From Actinomadura roseirufa (GTDB taxonomy: Bacteria > Actinomycetota > Actinomycetes > Streptosporangiales > Streptosporangiaceae): a stretch of DNA of 35,266 nucleotides. Where the stretch lies: contig NZ_CAACVB010000064.1 of NCBI RefSeq assembly GCF_900659635.1, positions 1 through 35,266 on the forward strand, given 5' to 3'. This document shows, piece after piece, positions 14,232 to 21,521 of this stretch; within the stretch, counting starts at the first letter, position 1; the number at the start of each line of letters is the position of its first letter. Below the pieces are notes generated by a model that made no database searches, was not told the origin of the DNA, and saw only the letters and a list, made by a program, of their open reading frames with translations. Both the position numbers and the translations under genes were made by a program.

Positions 14232-15592
14232 GCTTCCCTCCTATGGGACGGAACGATGGCGAGGAGTACCGGCGCGAGCGCGCGCAGCTGCTCCAAGAGC
14301 CCCTCGGCGAGTTGAACGGTGTCGCCCACGTCGTCCACGACGAGCACGATCCGGTCGAACGCGGACGACACGTTGTACGCGTACCGCTCCCCCGGTCCAT
14401 CGGCGGGGTCGTCGTGGGCGGGGAAGGCCAGGCGCGTACGGATCGCGTAGCCGGGATCGTCCACCGCCAGGACAGGTGAACGCGTCGTGGTGGAGTAGCG
14501 GACATCCACTCCGGGGAGTGCGTCGGCCAGTGCTTCCGCGAGCCGCAGGGGCGCGTACATCAGCTCTTCGAAACCGAGGACGAGCACACGCGAGCACCCC
14601 GCCCCCAGACGCGTCGCCACGGCGTCGGCCATGCCGGGCAGGTCCTTCTCCAGGCGGGTCCGGTGGGCGGGCAGGAAGCCGTGCCTTCCTCCGTCCGGCA
14701 CTCCCCTCGGCCAGTCCAGCGCGACGTGGGTCAGCGGATACGACCGGGAGGGCTTCGGGGGCGGGGCCTGCCGGGAAAGGTCCTCCACGAGGGCCTGACC
14801 GGCTTCCAGGACGTTCTCAGGGAGTTCCACGCGGCCTGCGGCGAGCGCGACGGTGTCGATGCGGGCGCCGAGCCGGGCGGCCAGCGCGCGGGTGCGGTCA
14901 CGGTCGTCCTCGCCGCGCAGGTCGACCAGGGCCGCCAGGACGTAGTGGCGGCGCGGCCGGACGGCGTGCAGGGCCTCGATCGTGTTGAGCACCGTCCGGC
15001 CCGTCGAGAGCTCGTCGTCCACCAGCACCACCGGCGCGTCGCGCTCGAACGCCTCCGGGTCGCCGGGCAGGAGGAGATGGCTGGTGGCGTGGCTGTGCTC
15101 CTCCTCGAACCCTCCGTACGTGGCGAAGCCGGGAACAGGGCGACGCGTGGAATGGAGGTAGTAGGCGCCGCCTAGGGCGTCCGCGACCGAGTGCCCCAGG
15201 GAAGTGGCGGTCTCGGCGTATCCGAGGACGACGGCGTCCACGGGCGGGGACGGCTCGCGTACCCGGTCGCGCAGCACCGCCGCGGCTCCCGGCGCACCAC
15301 GCAAGGCGTCCGCGAGAGCGGGTCCATGTTCAGGTTCGACGGGCTCACCGCGCAGGCGCGCGCGCACGAGCCCGCCTAGCAGCAACCCCGCGCCGTAGAC
15401 CAGGCGGGGATCGGTCGGGACGTGCTTGCCAAGCACAGCGGAGACGAGCAGATGCGCGCGCTTCGGGTTCCGGCGCACGGCGAGGCCGACGAGATCGCCG
15501 AGGCCGGCGCCGACGGGCCGCGACCCGTCCGCCAGTTCCACACCGAGGCGGGCCGCGACCCACTCCCCCGGCCAGACGACCGGCCCCGTCAC
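14228..15592 (-). CDS. PRTase_2 with TRSP domain, Ter-associated phosphoribosyltransferase
   Basis: The 454-residue protein carries a classic PRPP loop, VVLVDDELSTGRT (188-200), preceded by VVLGYAETATSLGHSVADAL, which recalls orotate-type PRTases. Its C-terminal TRSP domain contains the name-giving TRSP (370-373) and a second VLVVDDVGDTVQL loop (416-428). This pair defines the PRTase_2-TRSP proteins of Ter-linked operons, predicted to make a nucleoside-like molecule. The GTG at 15592 overlaps the citrate-lyase-like stop (GTGA). An apparent longer frame running to 16549 is only the antiparallel-phase shadow of the upstream gene, so no fusion exists. Confidence 0.88.
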   Translation of the reverse strand: MTGPVVWPGEWVAARLGVELADGSRPVGAGLGDLVGLAVRRNPKRAHLLVSAVLGKHVPTDPRLVYGAGLLLGGLVRARLRGEPVEPEHGPALADALRGAPGAAAVLRDRVREPSPPVDAVVLGYAETATSLGHSVADALGGAYYLHSTRRPVPGFATYGGFEEEHSHATSHLLLPGDPEAFERDAPVVLVDDELSTGRTVLNTIEALHAVRPRRHYVLAALVDLRGEDDRDRTRALAARLGARIDTVALAAGRVELPENVLEAGQALVEDLSRQAPPPKPSRSYPLTHVALDWPRGVPDGGRHGFLPAHRTRLEKDLPGMADAVATRLGAGCSRVLVLGFEELMYAPLRLAEALADALPGVDVRYSTTTRSPVLAVDDPGYAIRTRLAFPAHDDPADGPGERYAYNVSSAFDRIVLVVDDVGDTVQLAEGLLEQLRALAPVLLAIVPSHRREA

Positions 15593-16746
15593 CGGCTGCC
15601 CGCCGCTTCCAGCAGTTCCACGAACGTCACGCCCTCGGCGGCGACGCCGAACACGCGCGCGCGCAGCATCAGCCGCTCCGCCCACGCGCGGTGCGGCTTG
15701 GCCTCGTTCATCTTGTTCGCGTAGGAGCTGGCCATGGCGCCTCCTCCGGCCACGCCCAGGATGTCGGCGGCGTCGCAGTACTCCTCGTGGGTCACGACCG
15801 ACAGCGCGTGGACGGCCGCCACGTGGCTCGGGTGGATCACGGTCTTGCCGGTGAGGCCGTTGGCCTTGTCCAGGTGGACCTCGCGGATCAGGCCGTCCAG
15901 GTCGGAGGTGATCAGCCGCTGGCGCAGCGGCGCGGCGTGCTGCGCCTCGAACGGGGACTGCCGCAGCTGGGGCTTGAACATCCGCTCCCCCGCCGAGAAG
16001 TACTCCCAGACGGGACCGGTCACCACGAAGCCGCTGCCGTCCGCGCGGCCGAGGACGTTGACCACGTCGCAGATCACGTTCGCGACCGGCCGGATGTCGT
16101 AGATGGTCAGGTCCGGTGGGCGGCGCAGCCCGTAGGCCGCCGACATGTCGGTGGCGCCGAGCCGGACCGCGAGGATCCGCTCGCGGTGCTTGGCGAGCAG
16201 CCGCGCCACGTCGTGCAGCATCTCGGCGCGCGTCTCGGCGTACACCGCGTCCGGGCTCTCGATCACCGGCATGGCCATCAGCCGCAGCCCGGTGCGCGCC
16301 GCCGTCTCCTCCAGCGCCTCGAGGAACGCTCCACCCGTGACAGCGGTGAACTTGGGCAGCACGAAGCCGGTGACCAGCTCCGCGGCGTCGCCCAGCCGGG
16401 CGACCAGGTCGCCGATCTGCTCGGGGCGGCGGATGCGGATGAACAGCAGCGGGAGGTCGGAGCCGCGCTCGCGCAGCGTCCGGAGCTGGGCGACCGCGTT
16501 GGCCTCGCCCGCCGGGACGTCGGTGTCGGCGATCGCGTCCTCCAGGCACACGACCATGCTCATCACGCCGCCCCGCGCCGCCTTGAGGACGTCGTCGGCG
16601 AGGACGGGCCGGGTGGCGGGGCTGTAGAGCGTCGCGCCGAGCGCCACCGCCAGCACCGCCGGGTCGTCGTGCCGGCCGAAGCGCCGGGGGTGCCGGTAGA
16701 AGAGATGCTTGCGGCGCGCGGTGTCAATGTGGTCGAAATGCCGCAT
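15589..16746 (-). CDS. HpcH/HpaI aldolase / citrate lyase-like protein of the Ter module
   Basis: The 385-residue TIM-barrel protein shows CitE-type landmarks: MVVCLEDAIADTDV (Glu and Asp for metal/substrate), LLFIRIRRPEQI, VLPKFTA, MPVIESP, LAVRLGATDMSAAYGLRR and a late GLTGKTVIHPSHV. It probably cleaves or forms a carbon-carbon bond on an acyl or oxoacid substrate, supplying a building block to the PRTases downstream. It is the first gene of the four-gene module, starting at an ATG with no very strong ribosome site. A 295-bp upstream gap holds an AT-rich inverted repeat (16827-16851) that may regulate the operon. Confidence 0.85.
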   Translation of the reverse strand: MRHFDHIDTARRKHLFYRHPRRFGRHDDPAVLAVALGATLYSPATRPVLADDVLKAARGGVMSMVVCLEDAIADTDVPAGEANAVAQLRTLRERGSDLPLLFIRIRRPEQIGDLVARLGDAAELVTGFVLPKFTAVTGGAFLEALEETAARTGLRLMAMPVIESPDAVYAETRAEMLHDVARLLAKHRERILAVRLGATDMSAAYGLRRPPDLTIYDIRPVANVICDVVNVLGRADGSGFVVTGPVWEYFSAGERMFKPQLRQSPFEAQHAAPLRQRLITSDLDGLIREVHLDKANGLTGKTVIHPSHVAAVHALSVVTHEEYCDAADILGVAGGGAMASSYANKMNEAKPHRAWAERLMLRARVFGVAAEGVTFVELLEAAGSR

Positions 16747-16826
16747 TCACAAAGTTCCCCTCAGGATCGGAGCGCCGCGCGCGGATCGTCGGCCCCCGCC
16801 GAAGCCCGCCCCCCGGAAGCATTCCA

Positions 16827-16851
16827 GAATAGTCGGTCAAAACGACTATTC
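16827..16851 (-). promoter_or_regulatory. AT-rich inverted repeat and candidate promoter upstream of the Ter biosynthetic operon
   Basis: Perfect 9-bp arms GAATAGTCG/CGACTATTC enclose 7 bases in an otherwise very GC-rich gap. On the minus strand a TTGACG and a TATTCT, 19 bases apart, flank and overlap it, so it could be an operator within a promoter about 80 bases before the first gene. The regulator is unknown. Confidence 0.4.
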
Positions 16852-17041
16852 GTCAAAAAGCACCACCATCACGGCTTAGATCATGATGAAGATGACCAAG
16901 GGGAAAAAGCAGGAGTTCCGGGTACGGACGGCGCACTCTCCGGCGCCCGCGGCGCCCCGTGCGGTCCCAATCGCCCCGGCGCCCGGCCGCGACACGGGGA
17001 CACCGCACGCGAACCACGGGCCGGAGCGCCGGAGACGGACG

Positions 17042-17620
17042 TCAGAGGTGGGACGTCACGGCGGGCAGGAGATGCTGGAACGTCCTGCCGTTCGCGGTCG
17101 CGCCGATCGCGGTCATCGACCAGCCCTGACCGTCCCGCGTCACCTTCGCCATGATCTGCGCGTTGTGCTGGCCGGCGCCGCTCAGGTCGTAGCGGGCGAG
17201 CTCCTGGCCCGTGGTGTCGTCCACCAGGCGGCAGAACGCGTTCTCGATCTGGGTGAAGTCCTGTCCCGTGAAGGAGTTCACGGTGAAGACGAGCTGGGTG
17301 ATGTTGGCCGGGACGCTCTGCAGGTCGACGTTGATGACCTCGTCGTCGCCGTCACCGGCCCCCGTGAGGTTGTCGCCGGTGTGCTGGACGGAGCCGTCCT
17401 TGCTGCGCAGCTGCCGGAACCACACCGAGTCGGCGAGGTTGCCGCTGCCGTCGAACAGCAGGCAGGAGGCGTCCAGGTCGATGGACTGGGCCTTGGAGCG
17501 GCCGAACCGGCCCTTCTTGGCGGCCGCGTCCCAGCCGAGGCCCATCCGGACCCGGGTGAGGGTGCCTCCGCCGGGCTTGGCCAGTGAGACCTTCTGCCCC
17601 TTCTGCAGCGAGATCGACAT
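17042..17620 (-). CDS. TerD-domain protein (first of three)
   Basis: The 192-residue protein has the TerD calcium-binding beta-sandwich: IDLDASCLLFDGSG (about 51-64) and GDGDDEVINVDL (about 90-101), with HTGDNLTG between. TerD proteins bind Ca2+ and support tellurite, oxidative and envelope-stress resistance, probably at a membrane complex with TerC. It is more divergent than the other two paralogues, with an inserted KKGRFGRSKAQS stretch. Two tandem ATGs follow AAGGAG; the second (17620) has the better 6-base spacing and is chosen. It lies downstream of the TerC-like gene, as the last gene of the TerD/TerC unit. Confidence 0.9.
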   Translation of the reverse strand: MSISLQKGQKVSLAKPGGGTLTRVRMGLGWDAAAKKGRFGRSKAQSIDLDASCLLFDGSGNLADSVWFRQLRSKDGSVQHTGDNLTGAGDGDDEVINVDLQSVPANITQLVFTVNSFTGQDFTQIENAFCRLVDDTTGQELARYDLSGAGQHNAQIMAKVTRDGQGWSMTAIGATANGRTFQHLLPAVTSHL

Positions 17621-17706
17621 CATCGGCTCCTTCGGTGGTGATGCTCGTCGCGGGGTGCGGACGCGTGGGCGGCCGGGCCTGGGCGAACGGCGCCGGACCC
17701 GCCGTA

Positions 17707-18828
17707 TCAGACCTTGCTGGAATGGAGCGGGGAGCCCTCCCCGGCCCCGGCGGCGGGCTCGCCGCCCTCGCCGCGGTTGCGGACGACGGAGCTGACGAAC
17801 GCGGCGATGATCAGGCCCGCGCCGAGCCCGCCGGTGAGCCACTCGGGGACGTGCCGGGCGATGCTGACCAGCATGCAGACGGCCAGCGCCCCGATCGCCC
17901 AGTGCGCGCCGTGCTCCAGGTACACGTACTCGTGCAGGGTGCCCTTGCGGACGAGGAAGACCGTCAGCGACCGGATGTACATGGCGCCGATGCCGAGGCC
18001 CAGCGCGATGATGATCGGGTCGGTGCTGATCGCGAACGCCCCGATGACGCCGTCGAAGCTGAACGAGGCGTCCAGCACCTCCAGGTACAGGAACAGGAAG
18101 AAACCGGCCTTGCCGGTGGCCAGCGCCGCCGCGGACGGCCCCCCGGACCTGCCCCCGGCGGGGGCGGGCGCGGCCGCCTCCTCGTCCTCGTCCTCATCGT
18201 CGTCGGTGGCCTCGGAGAACAGCTCGCCCAGCCCGTTGACGAGGATGTAGGTGACCATGCCGAGCACGCCCGCGATCATCACCTCGCCGGGGTCGTCGGC
18301 GTACAGGCCCGCCACGAAGGCCAGCGCGCCGCCCGCCACGACCACCGACAGCTGGTCCAGCTTGCCGATCCGCGCCAGCGGCCGCTCCAGCCACGGCAGC
18401 CACTTGTCCGCGCGCTCCTCGAACACGAAGTCCAGGAACAGCATCATGAGGAACATGCCGCCGAACGCCGCGATCATCGGGTAGGCGTCGTTCATCAGGT
18501 CGTGGTAGCGGTGCGGGTCGTTGACCGCCAGGTCGAACGCGTCGAACGGGTTCAGCTTGGCCGTGATCCCGACGATCAGCAGCGGGAACACCAGCCGCAT
18601 CCCGAACACCGCGATCGCGATGCCCACGGTCAGGAAGATCTTCTGCCAGAAGGCGCTCATGCGGTCGAGCACCTTGGCGTTGACCACGGCGTTGTCGAAC
18701 GACAGCGAGACCTCGAGGACGGCCAGCACGGCGACCAGGGCCAGCCCGTCAGGCCAGTTGTAGACCAGGGCGGCGAGCAGGCCGACCGCCGTGACGACGA
18801 AGGACCACCCGAAGGTGCGAAGAATCAT
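17707..18828 (-). CDS. DUF475 / TerC-like integral membrane protein
   Basis: The 373-residue protein has about nine hydrophobic segments and two copies of the TerC-type metal-site motif: LEVSLSFDNAVVNAKVL (39-55) and LEVLDASFSFDGVIGA in the second half. An acidic cytoplasmic loop (DDDEDEDEE followed by Ala/Pro/Gly-rich sequence) separates the halves. This is the DUF475 branch of the TerC superfamily. It should act in the membrane, perhaps as a metal-ion exporter or as the anchor to which TerD proteins bind. It lies between TerD paralogues in the same direction. Which ion it handles cannot be read here. Confidence 0.88.
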   Translation of the reverse strand: MILRTFGWSFVVTAVGLLAALVYNWPDGLALVAVLAVLEVSLSFDNAVVNAKVLDRMSAFWQKIFLTVGIAIAVFGMRLVFPLLIVGITAKLNPFDAFDLAVNDPHRYHDLMNDAYPMIAAFGGMFLMMLFLDFVFEERADKWLPWLERPLARIGKLDQLSVVVAGGALAFVAGLYADDPGEVMIAGVLGMVTYILVNGLGELFSEATDDDEDEDEEAAAPAPAGGRSGGPSAAALATGKAGFFLFLYLEVLDASFSFDGVIGAFAISTDPIIIALGLGIGAMYIRSLTVFLVRKGTLHEYVYLEHGAHWAIGALAVCMLVSIARHVPEWLTGGLGAGLIIAAFVSSVVRNRGEGGEPAAGAGEGSPLHSSKV

Positions 18829-18885
18829 GGCGTATTTCTGCTAGATGGACGGCCGGGGCGACCGGCCTGCGGGGAGGGCCGGGCG

Positions 18886-19464
18886 TCAGCCGACGTTGAC
18901 GCCGAAGTCCAGGGCGATGCCGGCCAGCCCCGAGGCGTACCCCTGGCCGACCGCCCGGAACTTCCACTCGCCGCCGTGCCGGTACAGCTCGCCGAACACC
19001 ATGGCCGTCTCGGTCGAGGCGTCCTCGGTGAGGTCGAACCGGGCGAGCTCGTTGCCGTCGGCTCGGTTCACGATCCGGATGAAGGCGTTGCGGACCTGGC
19101 CGAAGTTCTGCCGCCGGTTGTCGGCGTCGTAGATCGACACCGGGAACACGATCCGCTCGCACTCGGCCGGGACCCCGGTGAGGTCGACGTTGATCGACTC
19201 GTCGTCGCCCTCGCCCTCGCCGGTCAGGTTGTCGCCGGTGTGCTCGACCGAGCCCTCCGGGCTCTTCAGGTTGTTGAAGAACACGAAATGCCGGTCGGAC
19301 ATCACCTTACCCGTCCCCGCCAGCAACAACGCCGAGGCGTCCAGGTCGAAGTCGGCGCCCGTGGTGGCCCGCACGTCCCAGCCGAGGCCGACGGAGACGG
19401 CGGTGAGGTTGGGGGCGGCCTTCGTCAGCGAGACGTTGCCGCCCTTGGCGAGTGAGACTCCCAT
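18886..19464 (-). CDS. terD: TerD-family protein (second paralogue)
   Basis: The 192-residue TerD protein contains FDLDASALLLAGTG (about 39-52), HFVFFNNLKSPEG, HTGDNLTGEGEGDDESINVDL (Ca2+-binding acidic loop) and a conserved C-terminus YASGLAGIALDFGVNVG. It is nearly the twin of the neighbouring paralogue (19505-20080), which points to tandem duplication. Its ATG follows a GAAGGGAG site at slightly long spacing. Ca2+-dependent stress signalling with the TerC-like membrane protein downstream is the expected role by family. Confidence 0.93.
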   Translation of the reverse strand: MGVSLAKGGNVSLTKAAPNLTAVSVGLGWDVRATTGADFDLDASALLLAGTGKVMSDRHFVFFNNLKSPEGSVEHTGDNLTGEGEGDDESINVDLTGVPAECERIVFPVSIYDADNRRQNFGQVRNAFIRIVNRADGNELARFDLTEDASTETAMVFGELYRHGGEWKFRAVGQGYASGLAGIALDFGVNVG

Positions 19465-19504
19465 TGTTCGGGCCACTCCCTTCCCGTGGTTCCGGTGAGA
19501 CCGG

Positions 19505-20080
19505 TCAGATGTTGACGCCGAAGTCCGCCGCGATGCCGGCCAGTCCGGAGGCGTACCCCTGGCCGACGGCACGGAACTTCCAGTCCGTTCCGGCCCGGTA
19601 GAGCTCGCCGAACACCATCGCCGTCTCCATCGAGGCGTCCTCGGACAGGTCGTAGCGGGCGAGCTCGGTGCCGTCGCCCTGGTTCAGGACGCGGATGTAG
19701 GCGTTGCGGACCTGGCCGAAGTTCTGGCCGCGGCTGTCGGCGTCGTAGATCGACGCGGCGAACGCGACCCGCTCGGCGGTGGCCGGCAGCACGCCGAAGT
19801 TCACCTTGATCTGCTCGTCGTCGCCCTCGCCCGCCCCGGTGGTGTTGTCACCGGTGTGCTCGACGCCGCCGTCGGGCGTGCGGAGGTTGTTGAAGAACAC
19901 GAAGTGCTGATCGGTGATGATCTTGCCGGAGCCGTCCAGCACCAGCGCCGAGGCGTCCAGGTCGAAGCCGGTCCCGGTGGTGGTGCGCAGGTCCCATCCC
20001 AGCCCGACGGTCACCGCGGACAGCCCCGGCGCCTGCTTGGTGAGCGAGACGTTGCCGCCCTTGCTGAGACTGACACCCAC
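19505..20080 (-). CDS. terD: TerD-family protein (third paralogue, first in operon)
   Basis: The 191-residue protein has FDLDASALVLDGSG, HFVFFNNLRTPDG, HTGDNTTGAGEGDDEQIKV and the YASGLAGIAADFGVNI ending of canonical TerD. GGAGG sits 4 bases before its GTG start. As the first gene of the leftward TerD/TerC unit, it is preceded by the divergent intergenic region that carries a GGAAC-N17-CGTC sequence resembling ECF-sigma promoters. Its acidic Ca2+ loop differs from the second paralogue mainly after GDDE, suggesting partial divergence in binding or partner choice. Confidence 0.93.
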   Translation of the reverse strand: MGVSLSKGGNVSLTKQAPGLSAVTVGLGWDLRTTTGTGFDLDASALVLDGSGKIITDQHFVFFNNLRTPDGGVEHTGDNTTGAGEGDDEQIKVNFGVLPATAERVAFAASIYDADSRGQNFGQVRNAYIRVLNQGDGTELARYDLSEDASMETAMVFGELYRAGTDWKFRAVGQGYASGLAGIAADFGVNI

Positions 20081-20135
20081 AGTGCCTCCAAGATCGCATG
20101 CCGTAGGAGACGCCGGCCCGGCGCCTCGCTATATC

Positions 20136-20161
20136 GACGTGGCAGTGATGCTATCCGTTCC
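20136..20161 (-). promoter_or_regulatory. Candidate ECF-type promoter upstream of terD
   Basis: On the minus strand GGAAC (20157-20161) and CGTC (20136-20139) are 17 bases apart, close to the GGAAC-N16/17-CGTC pattern of many ECF sigma factors, and lie 56 bases before the terD start. Short motifs like this occur by chance, so confidence is modest. Confidence 0.3.
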
Positions 20162-20211
20162 ATACCTTGCGCGGTCTGCGCCAGACTGGGCGGAAGTGAA
20201 GGGAGGTCGCG

Positions 20212-21459
20212 TTGCGCGGAGGGGGCGACCAGCGGCGGCGTGGCAGGGGCGCGCAGGCCGCCGCGGCGGCGGTCGAGGCGCGGGAGGCGGCGGCCGCCGC
20301 GTTCTACGACATGGACCAGGCACAGAAGTTCCTGGAGGGCCGTGTCACGGTGTTCGAGGATCTCGACGGCACCGCGGCGGCTCCCGCCCGGCGCGAGTTC
20401 GCCGGGCTGGCCGAGGCCGCCGACGCCGCGTCGGTGGCCTACATCTCCGTGCTGGACGCCCACGACCCGGACGACCCGGAGCGGACGGCCGCCGAGTACG
20501 ACTCCGCCCGCCGCGCGTTCGTGGCGGTCACCGAGCGGCTCCAGCAGGCCACGGGGAGCCTCAACGGCTTCGCCGAGCGGCTCGCGCCGCGGATGGCGCG
20601 GCTGGAGGCGGCGCTCGACCGGCTGCCGCCGCGGCTGACGGCCGCGCGCGACGCCGTCGCCGCCGCCGACGCCGCCGTGGCCGCCGCGCGCGCCGCCGGG
20701 ATGGACGCGACCGAACCGGAGGCCGAGCTGGACCGGGCCAGGCGGGCTCTCGGCGTGCTCGGTTCCCAGGGGCTGGGCGGGCTCGGCCTGGACGGCGCGA
20801 TGCGCCAGGCCGAGGAGGTCCGCGCGGCGGCCGAGCGGGCCCGCGAGTCCGCCGAGGAGCTCCCCCGGATGGCCGAGAAGGTCCGCAACTCCCTCGCCTC
20901 CGTCCGGACCAGGGTGGACGTCGTCGCGAACCGCGCGGAGCCGGTCAGGCAGGCGATGAAGGCGCTGCTGCGCGGCTACGCCCAGTCCTGCTGGCAGGAC
21001 CTGCGGGGCGCCCCCGAGGCGATCGAGGCGGGCGTCGGCCGGGCCCGGGAGCGGCTGGAGGAGGCGTCGGCGCACACCACGCGGGCCGAATGGGGGCCGG
21101 CGCAGCGGGCGCTCACCGCCGCGCGCACCGAGCTGAACGCCGCCGACCGGCGCGCCGGGCAGGTCACCGGGCGGGTCGCCGAGCTCCAGGCGGTCGCGGC
21201 CGACCCGGACGCGCCGGTGGAGGCCGTCCGGTTCGCGGTCCGGGACGCCCAGCGGCTCGCGATGGCCCAGCCGGGAGGTCCGGCGCCGCGGCACGTCCGG
21301 GATCTGGACGCCCTGGTCGAGCGGCTCGAAAGGGCCCCGGCACTGCTCACCGGAGCTCACCCCGACTACTGGTCCTACCTGCAAGAACTCGACTCCATCA
21401 AGACCGTCGCGGGCGATGTGGTGGCGCGCATCCGCGCCGAGCGCGCCGGGCACGGCTGA
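20212..21459 (+). CDS. Divergent Ala/Arg-rich coiled-coil protein of the Ter cluster
   Basis: The 415-residue protein is almost entirely helical and rich in Ala, Arg and Glu, with long heptad-like stretches at about 60-200 (ARREFAGLAEAADAAS, AARDAVAAADAAVAAARAAG) and 210-260. It has no signal peptide, membrane helix or catalytic motif. The TTG start at 20212 has GGGAGG (20201-20206) five bases upstream. It is transcribed away from the terD operon from a shared intergenic region, which suggests co-regulation. I do not recognise the family. TelA-like toxic-anion proteins are also coiled coils linked to ter genes, but I see no clear TelA signature. Confidence 0.72.
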   Translation: MRGGGDQRRRGRGAQAAAAAVEAREAAAAAFYDMDQAQKFLEGRVTVFEDLDGTAAAPARREFAGLAEAADAASVAYISVLDAHDPDDPERTAAEYDSARRAFVAVTERLQQATGSLNGFAERLAPRMARLEAALDRLPPRLTAARDAVAAADAAVAAARAAGMDATEPEAELDRARRALGVLGSQGLGGLGLDGAMRQAEEVRAAAERARESAEELPRMAEKVRNSLASVRTRVDVVANRAEPVRQAMKALLRGYAQSCWQDLRGAPEAIEAGVGRARERLEEASAHTTRAEWGPAQRALTAARTELNAADRRAGQVTGRVAELQAVAADPDAPVEAVRFAVRDAQRLAMAQPGGPAPRHVRDLDALVERLERAPALLTGAHPDYWSYLQELDSIKTVAGDVVARIRAERAGHG

Positions 21460-21474
21460 GGCCCCCGCGACGGG

Positions 21475-21497
21475 CCGGGCCGCGGGAGCGGGCCCGG
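21475..21497. terminator. Hairpin between convergent genes
   Basis: CCGGGC (21475-21480) pairs with GCCCGG (21492-21497) around 11 bases, in the 62-bp gap between the coiled-coil gene and the convergent efeB. It could serve both directions. The short stem keeps confidence low. Confidence 0.35.
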
Positions 21498-21521
21498 TCC
21501 GAGGGGCCGCGTGGCGGACCA

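Noticed and set aside
14228..16549. A 773-residue open frame suggesting a giant PRTase fusion
   Set aside because: Only the part after 15592 reads as protein family sequence. The upstream part is Arg/Gly/Ala-rich shadow of the citrate-lyase-like gene in another frame.
21460..21521. efeU permease remnant
   Set aside because: The 62-base gap after efeB holds only a hairpin and then a convergent gene. No multi-pass membrane frame fits.
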